Assembly (NCBI RefSeq): GCF_002954225.1 | Contig: NZ_PPTH01000013.1 | Span: forward strand, 62,001-126,000 | Source of the DNA: Arthrobacter ruber | Lineage (GTDB): Bacteria > Actinomycetota > Actinomycetes > Actinomycetales > Micrococcaceae | Length of the DNA stretch: 64,000 nucleotides | Reading direction: 5' to 3' | Part shown: positions 9,262-17,470 of the stretch, piece by piece | How the letters are laid out: each line of letters begins with the position of its first letter | Position numbering within the stretch: position 1 is the stretch's first letter | Translations under genes and position numbers: made by a program | Notes under the pieces: model-generated | Told to the model about the DNA's origin: nothing | Databases searched by the model: none | What the model saw: the letters and a program-made list of their open reading frames with translations, nothing else

Positions 9262-11876
9262 CACTCCCCGGCGTCGATCCCTCGTGGTCGGCGTTCATCG
9301 ACGTGCCCTCGACCAGCGGGGCGGACGCCCCCGGGACCAGTCATCGCTGGCACTACCTCGACAACGGGCGGGACCTCGGGGACGGCTCCGTGAAGGGCAC
9401 GCTCCTGTGCGTCCACGGCAACCCCACCTGGTCCTACCTGTGGCGGAGCTTCCTCGCGGCGGGGTCCGCCGCCGGCTGGCGCGTGATCGCCGTGGACCAG
9501 CTCGACATGGGCTACTCCGCCAGGACCGGGGTCTTCCGCCGCCTCGCCCACCGCATCACCGACCTCGAGGACTTCGTCGCCGCCGTGGGGATCTCCGGTC
9601 CCGTGGTGACAGTGGGTCACGACTGGGGAGGCGTCGTCAGTCTCGGCTACGCGCACCGCAACCGCGAGGACCTCGCCGGCGTCGTCCTGACCAACACGGC
9701 GATCCACCAGGACCCCGACCGCCGCATCCCCGCCCCGCTCCGCCTCGCGCTGGCCCCCGGCGTCCACGGACTCGGCACCCGCACCACCAGTGCCTTCCTC
9801 GACGTCACGCTCGCGCTCGCGCGGCCGGCCCTGGACCCGGCCGTGCGCCGTGCCTTCCGCGATCCCTACCGCTCCGCCGCGGACCGCCAGGGCATCGCGA
9901 ACTTCGTCTCGGACATCCCCGCCGGGCCGTCGCACCCGAGCTACGCGGCACTGACGGAGACGGCGGAGGGCATCCGCAGCCTGGAGGTGCCCGTGCTGAT
10001 CATGTGGGGGCCTCACGACCCCGTCTTCTCGGACACCTACCTCGAGGACCTCGCCGGACGCCTCCCGCACGCGGACATCCACCGCTTCGAGCGGGCGAGC
10101 CACCTCGTGCAGGAGGACGCCGACACCGCCGCGACCGCCATGGACTGGCTCGCGGAGCGCGGCATCGGCGCGGCCGCGCCGCCCGCCGGCACTGCGCCGC
10201 CCCTCGACCCGGGCGACTACGTACCGCTGGGCCGGAGGATCGGTGACCTGGCGTCCGGCCCGGAGGGGCCCTCGACGGCTGTCGCCGAGATGACGCCCGC
10301 GGGTCCGCCGCGCACGCTGACCTGGCGCGAGCTCGACGACGACGTCGCCGCCGTCGCGGCCGGGCTGACGGCGCTCGGGTACGGCACCGGGACCCGGGTG
10401 AGCCTGCTCGTGCCGCCCGGCGTGGACCTCACCGTGCTGATCTACGCGTGCCTGCGGATCGGCGCGGTGATCGTCGTCGCGGACGCCGGCCTCGGCACCC
10501 GTGGCCTCAGCCGTGCCGTGCGGGGCGCGGCCCCCGACGTCGTGATCGGTATCGAGCGGGCCCTGCTGGCGGCCCGTGCCCTCGGCTGGCCCGGGCGCCG
10601 CATCAGCGCGGGCTCCCTCTCGCGCGCGAAGCGGACGGCCCTGCGCGTGGAGGCGTCCCTGGGCGACCTCCGCGCCGCCCGGCCCGTGTCCGCACCGCCG
10701 GAACCGCCCGCCGATGCCGACGCGGCCATCCTCTTCACCTCCGGCTCCACGGGCCCGGCCAAGGGCGTGGTCTACACCCACCGGCAGCTCTCCGCGATGC
10801 GCGACGCCGTCCAGCGAACCCTGGGACTCGGGCCGGGCACCGCGCTCGTCGCGGGGTTCGCGCCCTTCGCCCTGCTCGGACCCGCGCTCGGGGCGACGTC
10901 GGTGACCCCGGACATGGACGTGACCGCTCCCCGGACCCTGACCGCGCGGGCACTGGCGGACGCCGCCGACGCCATCGACGCGACGGTCGTGTTCGCCTCG
11001 CCCGCGGCGCTGCGGAACGTGCTGGCGACCTCCGGGGACCTCGACCCGGAGGCGAGGACCGCCCTCGGCCGGATCACCCTCCTGCTCTCGGCCGGCGCCC
11101 CGATCCCCCTGCCGCTCCTCGAGTCCGTGCAGGATCTCGTGCCCGCGGCTGCACTCCACACGCCCTACGGCATGACGGAGTCGCTCCTCGTCGCCGACAT
11201 CGACCTCTCCGGGCTCCGGGCTGCGGCCGCCGCGGCGGCCGCGGGCCTCGACGGTGCAGGGAACGGTGTCTGCGTGGGCCTCCCCGTCCGGGGTGCCCAC
11301 GTGGCGGTCGCACCGCTGGACGGTGACGGGGCGGCCACCGGCGAGCCCACGACGGGCCACGGCGTGACCGGCGAGATCCTCGTCGACGCCCCGCACGTCA
11401 AGGACCGCTACTTCCGCCTCTGGAAGACCCAGCAGGACGCCGCCCGCATGCGTCCCTGGCACCGCACGGGCGACGTCGGCCACTTCGACGCCGAAGGACG
11501 CCTGTGGGTCGAGGGCAGGCTGGGCCACGTTCTCGTCTCCGCCGCAGGGGTGGTGACGCCCGTCGGCCTCGAGCAGGACCTGGAGACGCTCGACGGCGTC
11601 CGCCTCGCCGCCGTCGTGGGGGTGGGGCCCTCGGGTACGCAGGCCGTCGTCGCCGTCGTCGAGGGCGGGACCGCGCGCCGCCGTCCGCACCTCGCCGATG
11701 CTCACCTCGCCGCCGCCGCCCGGGCCGCTGCGGCGCGGCGCGGGGTGGACCTCGCGGCCGTCGTCGTCGTGCCCGCCCTCCCCGTGGACATCCGGCACAA
11801 CGCCAAGATCGACCGTGCCCGCGTGGCCGCCTGGAGCGGCCGGTTCCTGGCCGGCGGGCGGGCCGGAACACTGTGA
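9255..11876 (+). CDS. oleBC: Fused OleB-OleC: alpha/beta hydrolase plus beta-lactone synthetase
   Basis: Fusion protein of about 873 residues. Residues about 1-305 are a haloalkane-dehalogenase-like alpha/beta hydrolase, OleB (HGNPTWSYLW oxyanion region, nucleophile Asp in GHDWGG, late His in RASHLVQ). Residues about 320-873 are an AMP-dependent synthetase-fold OleC, with the ATP-binding loop LFTSGSTGPAKG and a C-terminal lid containing the lysine in RHNAKIDRA. In the Ole pathway OleC converts the beta-hydroxy acid to a beta-lactone and OleB decarboxylates it to the alkene. The fused form is known from Micrococcus and other Actinobacteria. The start is GTG with GGAGA 6 nt upstream, inside the end of oleA. 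It overlaps oleD by 4 nt. Confidence 0.92.
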   Translation: MVALPGVDPSWSAFIDVPSTSGADAPGTSHRWHYLDNGRDLGDGSVKGTLLCVHGNPTWSYLWRSFLAAGSAAGWRVIAVDQLDMGYSARTGVFRRLAHRITDLEDFVAAVGISGPVVTVGHDWGGVVSLGYAHRNREDLAGVVLTNTAIHQDPDRRIPAPLRLALAPGVHGLGTRTTSAFLDVTLALARPALDPAVRRAFRDPYRSAADRQGIANFVSDIPAGPSHPSYAALTETAEGIRSLEVPVLIMWGPHDPVFSDTYLEDLAGRLPHADIHRFERASHLVQEDADTAATAMDWLAERGIGAAAPPAGTAPPLDPGDYVPLGRRIGDLASGPEGPSTAVAEMTPAGPPRTLTWRELDDDVAAVAAGLTALGYGTGTRVSLLVPPGVDLTVLIYACLRIGAVIVVADAGLGTRGLSRAVRGAAPDVVIGIERALLAARALGWPGRRISAGSLSRAKRTALRVEASLGDLRAARPVSAPPEPPADADAAILFTSGSTGPAKGVVYTHRQLSAMRDAVQRTLGLGPGTALVAGFAPFALLGPALGATSVTPDMDVTAPRTLTARALADAADAIDATVVFASPAALRNVLATSGDLDPEARTALGRITLLLSAGAPIPLPLLESVQDLVPAAALHTPYGMTESLLVADIDLSGLRAAAAAAAAGLDGAGNGVCVGLPVRGAHVAVAPLDGDGAATGEPTTGHGVTGEILVDAPHVKDRYFRLWKTQQDAARMRPWHRTGDVGHFDAEGRLWVEGRLGHVLVSAAGVVTPVGLEQDLETLDGVRLAAVVGVGPSGTQAVVAVVEGGTARRRPHLADAHLAAAARAAAARRGVDLAAVVVVPALPVDIRHNAKIDRARVAAWSGRFLAGGRAGTL

Positions 11877-12841
11877 CCGTCCTGGTGACCGGGGCCAGCG
11901 GAATGCTGGGCGGCGCGGTCGCCCGGCACCTCGTCGGCGAGGGGCACGAGGTGCGGTGCTTCCAGCGGCGGCCCTCCGGGGTCGCGGGAGCGCAGGACGT
12001 CCTCGGGTCGATCGAGGACAGGGACGCCGTCACGGCGGCTGTCCGGGGATGCACGGCCGTCGTCCATCTCGTGGCCAAGGTATCCTTCACCGGTGCGTCC
12101 GCCGACTTCGACCGCGTCAACATCGAAGGGACGGGGTTCCTCCTCGACGCGGCGCGGGACGCCGGGACCACCGACGTCGTCCACGTGTCCTCCCCCTCGG
12201 TGGCCCACGCCGGGACCTCGCTCGTCGGCGCCGCTGCCTGCCCCGCCGATCCCGGCCGGGCACGTGGCGACTACGCGCGCTCGAAGGCCGCGGCGGAACT
12301 GCTGGCCCTGGCGCGATCCACGCCGGCGTTCCGGGTCGCGGCCGTACGGCCGCACATCGTCTGGGGACCGGGCGACACGCAGCTCGTGGAGCGCGTGATC
12401 GACCGCGCCCGCCGCGGCCGCCTGCCGCTGCTCGACGGCGGCGTCGCGCTGATCGACACCACCTACGTGGACAACGCCGCGTCGGCGATCGCGGCGTGCC
12501 TGCGGCGCATCGACGCGGCGCAGGGCCAGGCCTTCGTGGTCACCAACGGCGAGCCCCGTCCCATCGCCGAACTGATCGCCGGGATCTGCCGGGCCGGCGG
12601 CGTGGCACCGCCGTCGTGGTCGGTCCCCGGCGCCCTCGCGCGCGGCGCCGGAGCTGCGATCGAGCGCGCGTGGCTCGCCCTCGGACGCACCGAGGAGCCG
12701 CCCATGACGCGCTTCCTCGCCGAGCAGCTCTCTACGGCGCACTGGTTCGACCAGCGGCGCACCCGTACCGTGCTCCAGTGGGAGCCGACCGTAGGCATCG
12801 ACGAGGGCTTCGAGCGCCTGGCGCGCCACTACCGGCGCTGA
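11873..12841 (+). CDS. oleD: OleD, NADPH-dependent 2-alkyl-3-oxoalkanoate reductase
   Basis: Extended short-chain dehydrogenase of 322 residues that reduces the OleA product to the 2-alkyl-3-hydroxyalkanoic acid used by OleC. The N-terminal Rossmann motif is VTGASGMLGG and the active-site Tyr-Lys pair is in YARSKAAAE, preceded by the serine strand (VVHVSSPSV). The GTG start overlaps the oleBC stop (GTGA), so the whole olefin operon is translationally coupled. Family similarity is to 3-beta-hydroxysteroid dehydrogenase/isomerase-type SDRs; the specific name rests on the operon. Hairpins at 12859 and 12978 follow the stop. Confidence 0.9.
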   Translation: MTVLVTGASGMLGGAVARHLVGEGHEVRCFQRRPSGVAGAQDVLGSIEDRDAVTAAVRGCTAVVHLVAKVSFTGASADFDRVNIEGTGFLLDAARDAGTTDVVHVSSPSVAHAGTSLVGAAACPADPGRARGDYARSKAAAELLALARSTPAFRVAAVRPHIVWGPGDTQLVERVIDRARRGRLPLLDGGVALIDTTYVDNAASAIAACLRRIDAAQGQAFVVTNGEPRPIAELIAGICRAGGVAPPSWSVPGALARGAGAAIERAWLALGRTEEPPMTRFLAEQLSTAHWFDQRRTRTVLQWEPTVGIDEGFERLARHYRR

Positions 12842-12858
12842 GGGCGTACCGCGACCGC

Positions 12859-12876
12859 GGCACGCCCTGGCGTGCC
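12859..12876 (+). terminator. Short GC hairpin after oleD
   Basis: An 8-bp perfect stem (GGCACGCC/GGCGTGCC) with a 2-nt loop starts 18 nt after the oleD stop. There is no T-run, as is common for actinobacterial terminators. It may act together with the stronger hairpin about 100 bp downstream. Confidence 0.35.
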
Positions 12877-12977
12877 GGGGCGTGGACCTCAGCGGTAGCG
12901 GGGATCGCGCATGAGTCCCGGCACGTTCCCGGACGGATCCACCACGGACGCCGTCATGCACCCGGCGCCGGGCAGAA

Positions 12978-13010
12978 GGAAGGGCGGGATGCCCGGCATC
13001 CCGCCCTTCC
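12978..13010. terminator. Bidirectional terminator between oleD and the NlpC/P60 gene
   Basis: A perfect 14-bp stem with a 5-nt loop lies between the convergent oleD and cell-wall hydrolase genes. No T-tract follows on either side, so this would be an I-shaped terminator. Location and symmetry support termination for both transcripts. Confidence 0.7.
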
Positions 13011-13064
13011 GTGTCCTACTGTCCTGCTGCGTCCTGCCGGCACCCGTCCGTGGTGCCGGGCCGG

Positions 13065-13907
13065 CTAGCGGGTGTAGTACCCGTCGACGCTCATGACGTT
13101 GACGGAGTGCACCTGCGTACCCTGCGACGGGTTCAGGGCGCTGACCATCTGGCCGTTACCGAGGTAGATGCCCACGTGGCTGCCGCCGTTCTGGCTCACC
13201 AGGTCACCCGGCTGGGGGTTGCCGGTGGGGCGCAGAGCGGCGAACTGGGACCACGTGGTGCGCGGCAGGCTGATGCCGTGCTGGGCGTAGACCCACTGGA
13301 CGAAGCCGGAGCAGTCCCAGGCGCCGTAGGAGGTGCCGCCGAAGACGTAACCCGAGCCGACGCCGCGCATGGCGGTCGCGGTGATGCCGCCGATTGCCGG
13401 GGCGGACTGCGTGCTGAGTCCGGTGGTGTTCCCGGCGGAGAGCGCCGGGGCTGCGACAGGGGCGGGCGCTGCGACAGCGGCGGGCGCCGCGACGATGCTC
13501 GCGGCCTGCGCCGAGTACTGCTGGGGGGCAGCGGAGCCGGCGAGAGCGATGGACTGGCCCGGGTAGATGACCGAGCTGTAGCCGAGGCCGTTGGCCGTGA
13601 AGAGGGCTTGCAGGCTCACTCCGTGGGCTGCGGCGATGCTGCCGAGGGTGTCGCCGGACCGCACGGTGTAGGTGCCTGCGGCGGCGGGAGCGACGACGGC
13701 CTGCTGGGGTGCGGGAGCGACGCTGATCTCACCGGCGGCGCTGGCCGGGAGTGCTGCGCCGAGCATGAGGCCCGAGGCTGCGACGACGACGGCGGCGGGC
13801 TTGCCGGCTACCGAGGCACCCGCGGTGACGGCCCGCGATGCGGTGACGAAGGGGTTGATGCGTGTCGGGACTGCTCGGTGGCGCGCGACAGGGCTCTTCT
13901 TGGACAT
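13065..13907 (-). CDS. Secreted LysM-NlpC/P60 peptidoglycan hydrolase
   Basis: Secreted endopeptidase of 280 residues that probably cleaves peptide stems of peptidoglycan. Order: basic N-terminus, hydrophobic signal region ending ALPASAAG (about residues 45-60), one LysM domain (from TYTVRSGDTLGSIAAAHG to YPGQSIAL), an Ala/Pro-rich linker, then an NlpC/P60 domain with catalytic Cys in WDCSGFVQWVY and His in SHVGIYLG. The ATG at 13907 has GGGAAAGG 7 nt upstream; an upstream in-frame start would lie inside the riboswitch and is rejected. The c-di-AMP riboswitch in its leader is the known control for this class of actinobacterial hydrolases. It converges on oleD. Confidence 0.93.
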   Translation of the reverse strand: MSKKSPVARHRAVPTRINPFVTASRAVTAGASVAGKPAAVVVAASGLMLGAALPASAAGEISVAPAPQQAVVAPAAAGTYTVRSGDTLGSIAAAHGVSLQALFTANGLGYSSVIYPGQSIALAGSAAPQQYSAQAASIVAAPAAVAAPAPVAAPALSAGNTTGLSTQSAPAIGGITATAMRGVGSGYVFGGTSYGAWDCSGFVQWVYAQHGISLPRTTWSQFAALRPTGNPQPGDLVSQNGGSHVGIYLGNGQMVSALNPSQGTQVHSVNVMSVDGYYTR

Positions 13908-13925
13908 GCTGTTGCCTTTCCCAAT

Positions 13926-14108
13926 GCCTACGAAGTTAGCTGTCGGGTTCGGATGGGACATCCGGACACGTACTGGCAGACCACCGCCCCCGTGCTGGTC
14001 TACACGTGTCTTTACCCCTAGGACTCGAAGGATCGAGTCCGCTATCGGTTCCCCCGCCCCTGTCGAATGGATTGTGCGAACGGTCCGTCCTCAGCGACAG
14101 GGTTAGGC
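13926..14108 (-). promoter_or_regulatory. c-di-AMP riboswitch (ydaO-yuaA type)
   Basis: The leader of the LysM-NlpC/P60 gene carries the hallmark blocks of the ydaO-yuaA class in order: GCCTAACC at the 5' side, a GGGGGAACCGA block, an AGGGGTAAA block, and the strongly conserved 3' block CCGAACCCGACAGC followed by TAACTTCGTAGGC. The 5' GCCTA pairs with the 3' TAGGC to close the closing stem (P1). The element ends 19 nt before the start codon. In Actinobacteria this class sits upstream of cell-wall hydrolase genes (rpf, NlpC/P60) and usually turns expression off when c-di-AMP is high. The block match makes the call strong; the boundaries are by eye. Confidence 0.9.
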
Positions 14109-14174
14109 AGAGAGAGGACGGGCGCCAGTCCGTTGTGAACCGGGCGCGGGCACTACGGTACGTGCTGCCGCCCC

Positions 14175-14194
14175 CATTGTCACGTTTGTATCAC
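14175..14194 (-). promoter_or_regulatory. Candidate MtrA-like direct repeat upstream of the riboswitch
   Basis: On the hydrolase strand two similar half-sites, GTGATA and GTGACA, are 11 bp apart, about 70 bp upstream of the riboswitch. MtrA, the actinobacterial cell-wall response regulator, binds direct repeats of the GTnACa kind and controls LysM/NlpC and rpf genes. The match is approximate. Confidence 0.3.
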
Positions 14195-14226
14195 GGACCT
14201 AAATGTGCTTAGGCCGGACAGGCCCT

Positions 14227-15189
14227 TCAGAGCCGGGCGTTCCGCGGTCTGGGCTGGCAGTGCGGGCACAGGTAGGAGGACCGGTTCATGAAGGATTCCC
14301 TGCGGATGAGCGTCTGCCGGCCCTCGGAGGCACACCGGCGGCAGGGCCTGCCGGCCCTGCCGTAGGCTTCCAGGTCACGCGCGAAGTAGCCGGAGGCGCC
14401 GTTGACGTTGACGTACAGCGCGTCGAAGCTCGTGCCCCCGGCGGCCAGGGCACGCGTCATGACCTCGGTGGCGGCCTCGACGATGCGGGTGGTGTCCGGG
14501 CGCCGCAGGGTGTCCGTGGGACGCGCGTAGTGGAGCCGGGCCGCCCACAGCGCCTCGTCGGCGTAGATGTTGCCGATGCCCGAGACGAGCCCCTGGTCGA
14601 GCAGGGCGCGCTTCAGGCCCGTCCTGCGCTCCCGCAGGCGCCGGTGGAAGGACTCGGCGGAGAAGGCGGGGTCGAGGAGATCGCGTGCGATGTGCGCCGC
14701 TTGGTGCGGGACGAGCGGCAGGCTCCCCTGCCCGAGGCCGCCCGGGTGGCCGTCCGCGGTGGGCTCGAGGTCGGCGAGGAACATGCCGCCGAAGATGCGC
14801 TGGTCCACGAACCGCAGCTCCGCCGGAAGCGGCATCCCGTCCTGATCGTCCGCCGCGGAGAGCGTCAGGCGCACCTTGAGGTGTTTCTCCGGCGGAGCGG
14901 AGGACTCCTCGATGAGAAGCTGCCCGCTCATCCCGAGATGGGCCATCAGCGCCACGTGGAGGATGCCTCCGGGACCGGCGGGGTCCTCGAGGGGCAGCCA
15001 GAGGAACTTCCCGCGCCGTACGACGTCGGCGACGCGGGCACCGGCGAGGTTGCCGATGAAGTCCTCGACACCGTTCACGTGACGGCGGAGCGAGCGGGGG
15101 TCCAGGACCTCCACGGCCTCGATGCGGCGTCCCGCCACCCAGCGCGCGAGGCCGCGGCGGACCACCTCCACCTCGGGGAGTTCGGGCAC
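14227..15189 (-). CDS. mutM: Formamidopyrimidine-DNA glycosylase
   Basis: Base-excision repair enzyme (Fpg) that removes 8-oxoguanine and ring-opened purines and nicks the strand by beta,delta-elimination, 320 residues. After the initiating methionine the protein begins PELPEVE, with the catalytic N-terminal proline and the following glutamate. The helix-two-turn-helix region contains [13 protein letters not shown]. The C-terminal zinc finger has four cysteines (CRRC ... CPHC). The GTG start directly abuts the rnc stop (TGAGTG), so translation is probably coupled. It is somewhat longer than the E. coli protein (269 residues), through inserts in the N-terminal beta-sandwich, as often seen in Actinobacteria. 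Confidence 0.96.
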   Translation of the reverse strand: MPELPEVEVVRRGLARWVAGRRIEAVEVLDPRSLRRHVNGVEDFIGNLAGARVADVVRRGKFLWLPLEDPAGPGGILHVALMAHLGMSGQLLIEESSAPPEKHLKVRLTLSAADDQDGMPLPAELRFVDQRIFGGMFLADLEPTADGHPGGLGQGSLPLVPHQAAHIARDLLDPAFSAESFHRRLRERRTGLKRALLDQGLVSGIGNIYADEALWAARLHYARPTDTLRRPDTTRIVEAATEVMTRALAAGGTSFDALYVNVNGASGYFARDLEAYGRAGRPCRRCASEGRQTLIRRESFMNRSSYLCPHCQPRPRNARL

Positions 15190-15918
15190 TCAGGCCCCGT
15201 CTGCCGCGTGCGACCCGGACGCACCGTCGCGGATGGCGGGGACGTCGTCGAGCAGCTTCCAGGATGCGGCGGCCGCTGCCTGCTCGGCCTCCTTCTTGGA
15301 GGGCCCGCATCCGGAACCGTATTCGACGCCACCGATCACCAGGCGGGCCGTGAACGTGCGGGCGTGGTCGGGTCCGGTGCCCTCGACCTGGTAGTCGATC
15401 ATCCCGAGCCGCCGTCCGGCGGCCGCCTCCTGGATGCGGGTCTTCCAGTCGGTCCCCTCGCCGAGGACCGCGGAATCGCGCAGGAGGGGGCCGATGAGCC
15501 GCATGACCATGGCGCGCGCGGCCTCGATCCCGTGGGTGAGGTACGCGGCGCCGATGACGGCTTCCATTGTGTCCGCGAGGATGGACGCCTTGTCGCGCCC
15601 GTTCGTGAGCTTCTCCCCCTGGCCGAGCAGCACGTAGCTGCCGAGGTCGAGCGTACGGGCCACGCCCGCGAGTGCCTTGGTGCTGACCACGGCCGAGCGC
15701 CGCTTGGCTAGCTCACCCTCCGACAGCGTCGGGTTGTCGCGGTACAGGGCATCGGTGACGGAGAGGCCGAGCACCGAGTCGCCGAGGAACTCCAGGCGCT
15801 CGTTGGTCGGGATGCCGCCCCGCTCGTAGGCGTAGGACCGGTGCGTCAGGGCAAGACGAAGCGCCTCGGCATCGATATCGACACCGAGACGCCTCGAGAG
15901 TTCTTCAGTATTCTTCAC
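15190..15918 (-). CDS. rnc: Ribonuclease III
   Basis: Double-strand-specific endoribonuclease that processes rRNA precursors and structured mRNAs, 242 residues. The RNase III signature NERLEFLGDSVLGL holds catalytic acidic residues, and the second acidic cluster is in DTMEAVIGA. A double-stranded RNA-binding domain occupies about residues 160-230 (DWKTRIQEAAAGR ... GPSKKEAEQAAA). The start is GTG and has only a weak ribosome site. The gene sits between rpmF and mutM in the conserved coaD-yceD-rpmF-rnc-mutM-smc series. Confidence 0.97.
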   Translation of the reverse strand: MKNTEELSRRLGVDIDAEALRLALTHRSYAYERGGIPTNERLEFLGDSVLGLSVTDALYRDNPTLSEGELAKRRSAVVSTKALAGVARTLDLGSYVLLGQGEKLTNGRDKASILADTMEAVIGAAYLTHGIEAARAMVMRLIGPLLRDSAVLGEGTDWKTRIQEAAAGRRLGMIDYQVEGTGPDHARTFTARLVIGGVEYGSGCGPSKKEAEQAAAAASWKLLDDVPAIRDGASGSHAADGA

Positions 15919-15990
15919 AACCGCATCAGCTGATCCAGCATCGGACGGATGCCCGTCGCACTGATGGGTGCGGCGGGCCGGAGTCCGGTG

Positions 15991-16194
15991 TCAGACGTCA
16001 GCGACCTTGCGGCCCTTGTACTCGAGGAACAGCGGAGTACCGGCGGAGTCGGTGACGACCTTGGCCTGGTGGGCGAGGCTGTAGGTGACGCGGCCGTTCT
16101 CGAGGGTCTTGACCAGCTTGGGCGCGGTTGCCTTCCACTGGGACCGGCGTGCGCGGGTATTCGCGCGGGACATCTTCCGCTTGGGGACAGCCAC
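15991..16194 (-). CDS. rpmF: 50S ribosomal protein L32
   Basis: Small ribosomal large-subunit protein of 67 residues, beginning [20 protein letters not shown], the typical basic N-terminus. No zinc-binding cysteines are present, so this is the zinc-independent (C-) form. It starts 2 nt after the yceD stop and is certainly co-transcribed with it, as in most bacteria. Confidence 0.97.
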   Translation of the reverse strand: MAVPKRKMSRANTRARRSQWKATAPKLVKTLENGRVTYSLAHQAKVVTDSAGTPLFLEYKGRKVADV

Positions 16195-16196
16195 GG

Positions 16197-16787
16197 CTAA
16201 CTCTTTTCTCTCTCGTCTGACTCTGACTGGGGTGCCGCGTCATTCTCAGCGGCGGTGCCTGCCAGCCCGGCGAGGGCTGACCAGCGAGGATCCAAAACTT
16301 CATGGTGGTGGTCCGGATCGTCATTGAGCCGCGCTCCGCATTCGGAGCACAGGCCCTTGCAATCCTCCCGGCACACCGGCTGGAATGGCAGTGACGTGAC
16401 CACTGCATCCCTCAACACGGGTTCCAGATCGACCGAATCGCTCTCCACCCTGTGCTGTTCTTCTTCCTCTTCCACCGACAGCGACGCGGAGTCGCTGTAG
16501 AAGAAGAGTTCCTGGACGTCCACGTCACTGGTGTAGCGCAGTGGTTCCAGGCACCGGCCGCACTCGCCGGTTACTTCGACGCTTGCCGTTCCCGACACCA
16601 GGATTCCCTCGTGCACCGATTCGAAGCGCAGGTCGAGGTCCATCTCGGAACCCTCCTGCACGCCGATCAGCGCGACGCCGAAATCCTTCGGTGCCGGTAC
16701 ATGTTCTTCGATTGTCCGCATGCTTCCCGGACTGCGTCCGAGATCCTTGACACTGAAGGTCAGGGGCGAGCTGAGATCGCTGGTGAT
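16197..16787 (-). CDS. DUF177/YceD family protein, probable non-canonical AUC start
   Basis: YceD-family protein, a conserved partner of rpmF and linked to 23S rRNA maturation. The core has a CGRCLEPL motif and a C-terminal cysteine cluster ([13 protein letters not shown]) that may bind metal. The first ATG (16721) gives 174 residues beginning MRTIEEHVP, but the conserved family N-terminus [17 protein letters not shown] is encoded in frame upstream of it, with no ATG, GTG or TTG available. An AUC codon at 16787-16785 is preceded by AGGAG with ideal 5-nt spacing, giving 196 residues. I therefore place the start there. If that is wrong, the coding region begins at 16721, or the sequence carries an error at this codon. 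Confidence 0.85.
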   Translation of the reverse strand: MTSDLSSPLTFSVKDLGRSPGSMRTIEEHVPAPKDFGVALIGVQEGSEMDLDLRFESVHEGILVSGTASVEVTGECGRCLEPLRYTSDVDVQELFFYSDSASLSVEEEEEQHRVESDSVDLEPVLRDAVVTSLPFQPVCREDCKGLCSECGARLNDDPDHHHEVLDPRWSALAGLAGTAAENDAAPQSESDEREKS

Positions 16788-16869
16788 GGTGACTCCTGTA
16801 GAACATATGACCGACGTATCATCCTACCCTGACGGGGAGGGTTGGCCCAAAACGCGGCCGCGCCGTCGC

Positions 16870-17349
16870 TCAGGAGTGGTCGTCGGGCAGCAGCCGCCGC
16901 AGGACGGCGTCGGGGACGAACGGCCGGATGTCACCCCCGAGGGTCGCGACCTCCTTCAGCAGCGTGGAGGAGACGTGCGCGAAGTCGGTGCCCGTGGGCA
17001 GGAAGACGGTCTCGACGCCGGTCAAGTGCCGGTTCATGGTCGCCATGGGGATCTCGTAGTCGAAGTCCAGGCTCGAGCGCAGACCCTTCACGAGCGCCGC
17101 CGCCCCGTGGTCCCTGCAGAAATCAGCCACGAGCCCGGCCCCCATGGGGCGGACCGTGACGCCCGGGAGGTGCGCCAGGCTCTCCGTGCAGAAGGCCAGG
17201 CGCTCGTCGATCCCGAACCGGTACTTCTTCGCGTAGTTCGTCGACACCGCCACGATCACCTCGTCGAAGACGCCCGCGGCCCGGCTGATGACCTCGATGT
17301 GTCCGTTGTGGATGGGGTCGAAGGATCCGGGGCAGACGGCGCGGCTCAT
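16870..17349 (-). CDS. coaD: Phosphopantetheine adenylyltransferase
   Basis: Fourth enzyme of coenzyme A synthesis, transferring AMP from ATP to 4'-phosphopantetheine, 159 residues. The nucleotidyltransferase motif is CPGSFDPIHNGHIEV (the (T/H)xGH box as HNGH), and the family's substrate-binding region reads VKGLRSSLDFDYEIPMATMNRHL. The C-terminal SSTLLKEVATLGGD motif is typical. It heads the minus-strand series towards yceD, with a 82-nt gap. It is divergent from an aminotransferase gene. Confidence 0.97.
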   Translation of the reverse strand: MSRAVCPGSFDPIHNGHIEVISRAAGVFDEVIVAVSTNYAKKYRFGIDERLAFCTESLAHLPGVTVRPMGAGLVADFCRDHGAAALVKGLRSSLDFDYEIPMATMNRHLTGVETVFLPTGTDFAHVSSTLLKEVATLGGDIRPFVPDAVLRRLLPDDHS

Positions 17350-17470
17350 GCCACCACGGTACCCAGTCCCGCGGCGGGCGGGGCGCATCGCGAGCCGCCG
17401 CTCCCGCGCGCCCTCCGGCGCGTCGTCGTCCGCTGCCCGCCCGTGGGTGGGAACCGGCAATACTGGTGTC

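Noticed and set aside
9033-11798. 921-codon frame on the minus strand opposite oleBC
   Set aside because: It is a shadow of the GC-rich oleBC coding frame; it has no family features, and oleBC has intact catalytic motifs on the other strand.
13908-13961. Upstream start for the LysM-NlpC/P60 gene
   Set aside because: It would lie within the conserved 3' block of the c-di-AMP riboswitch.
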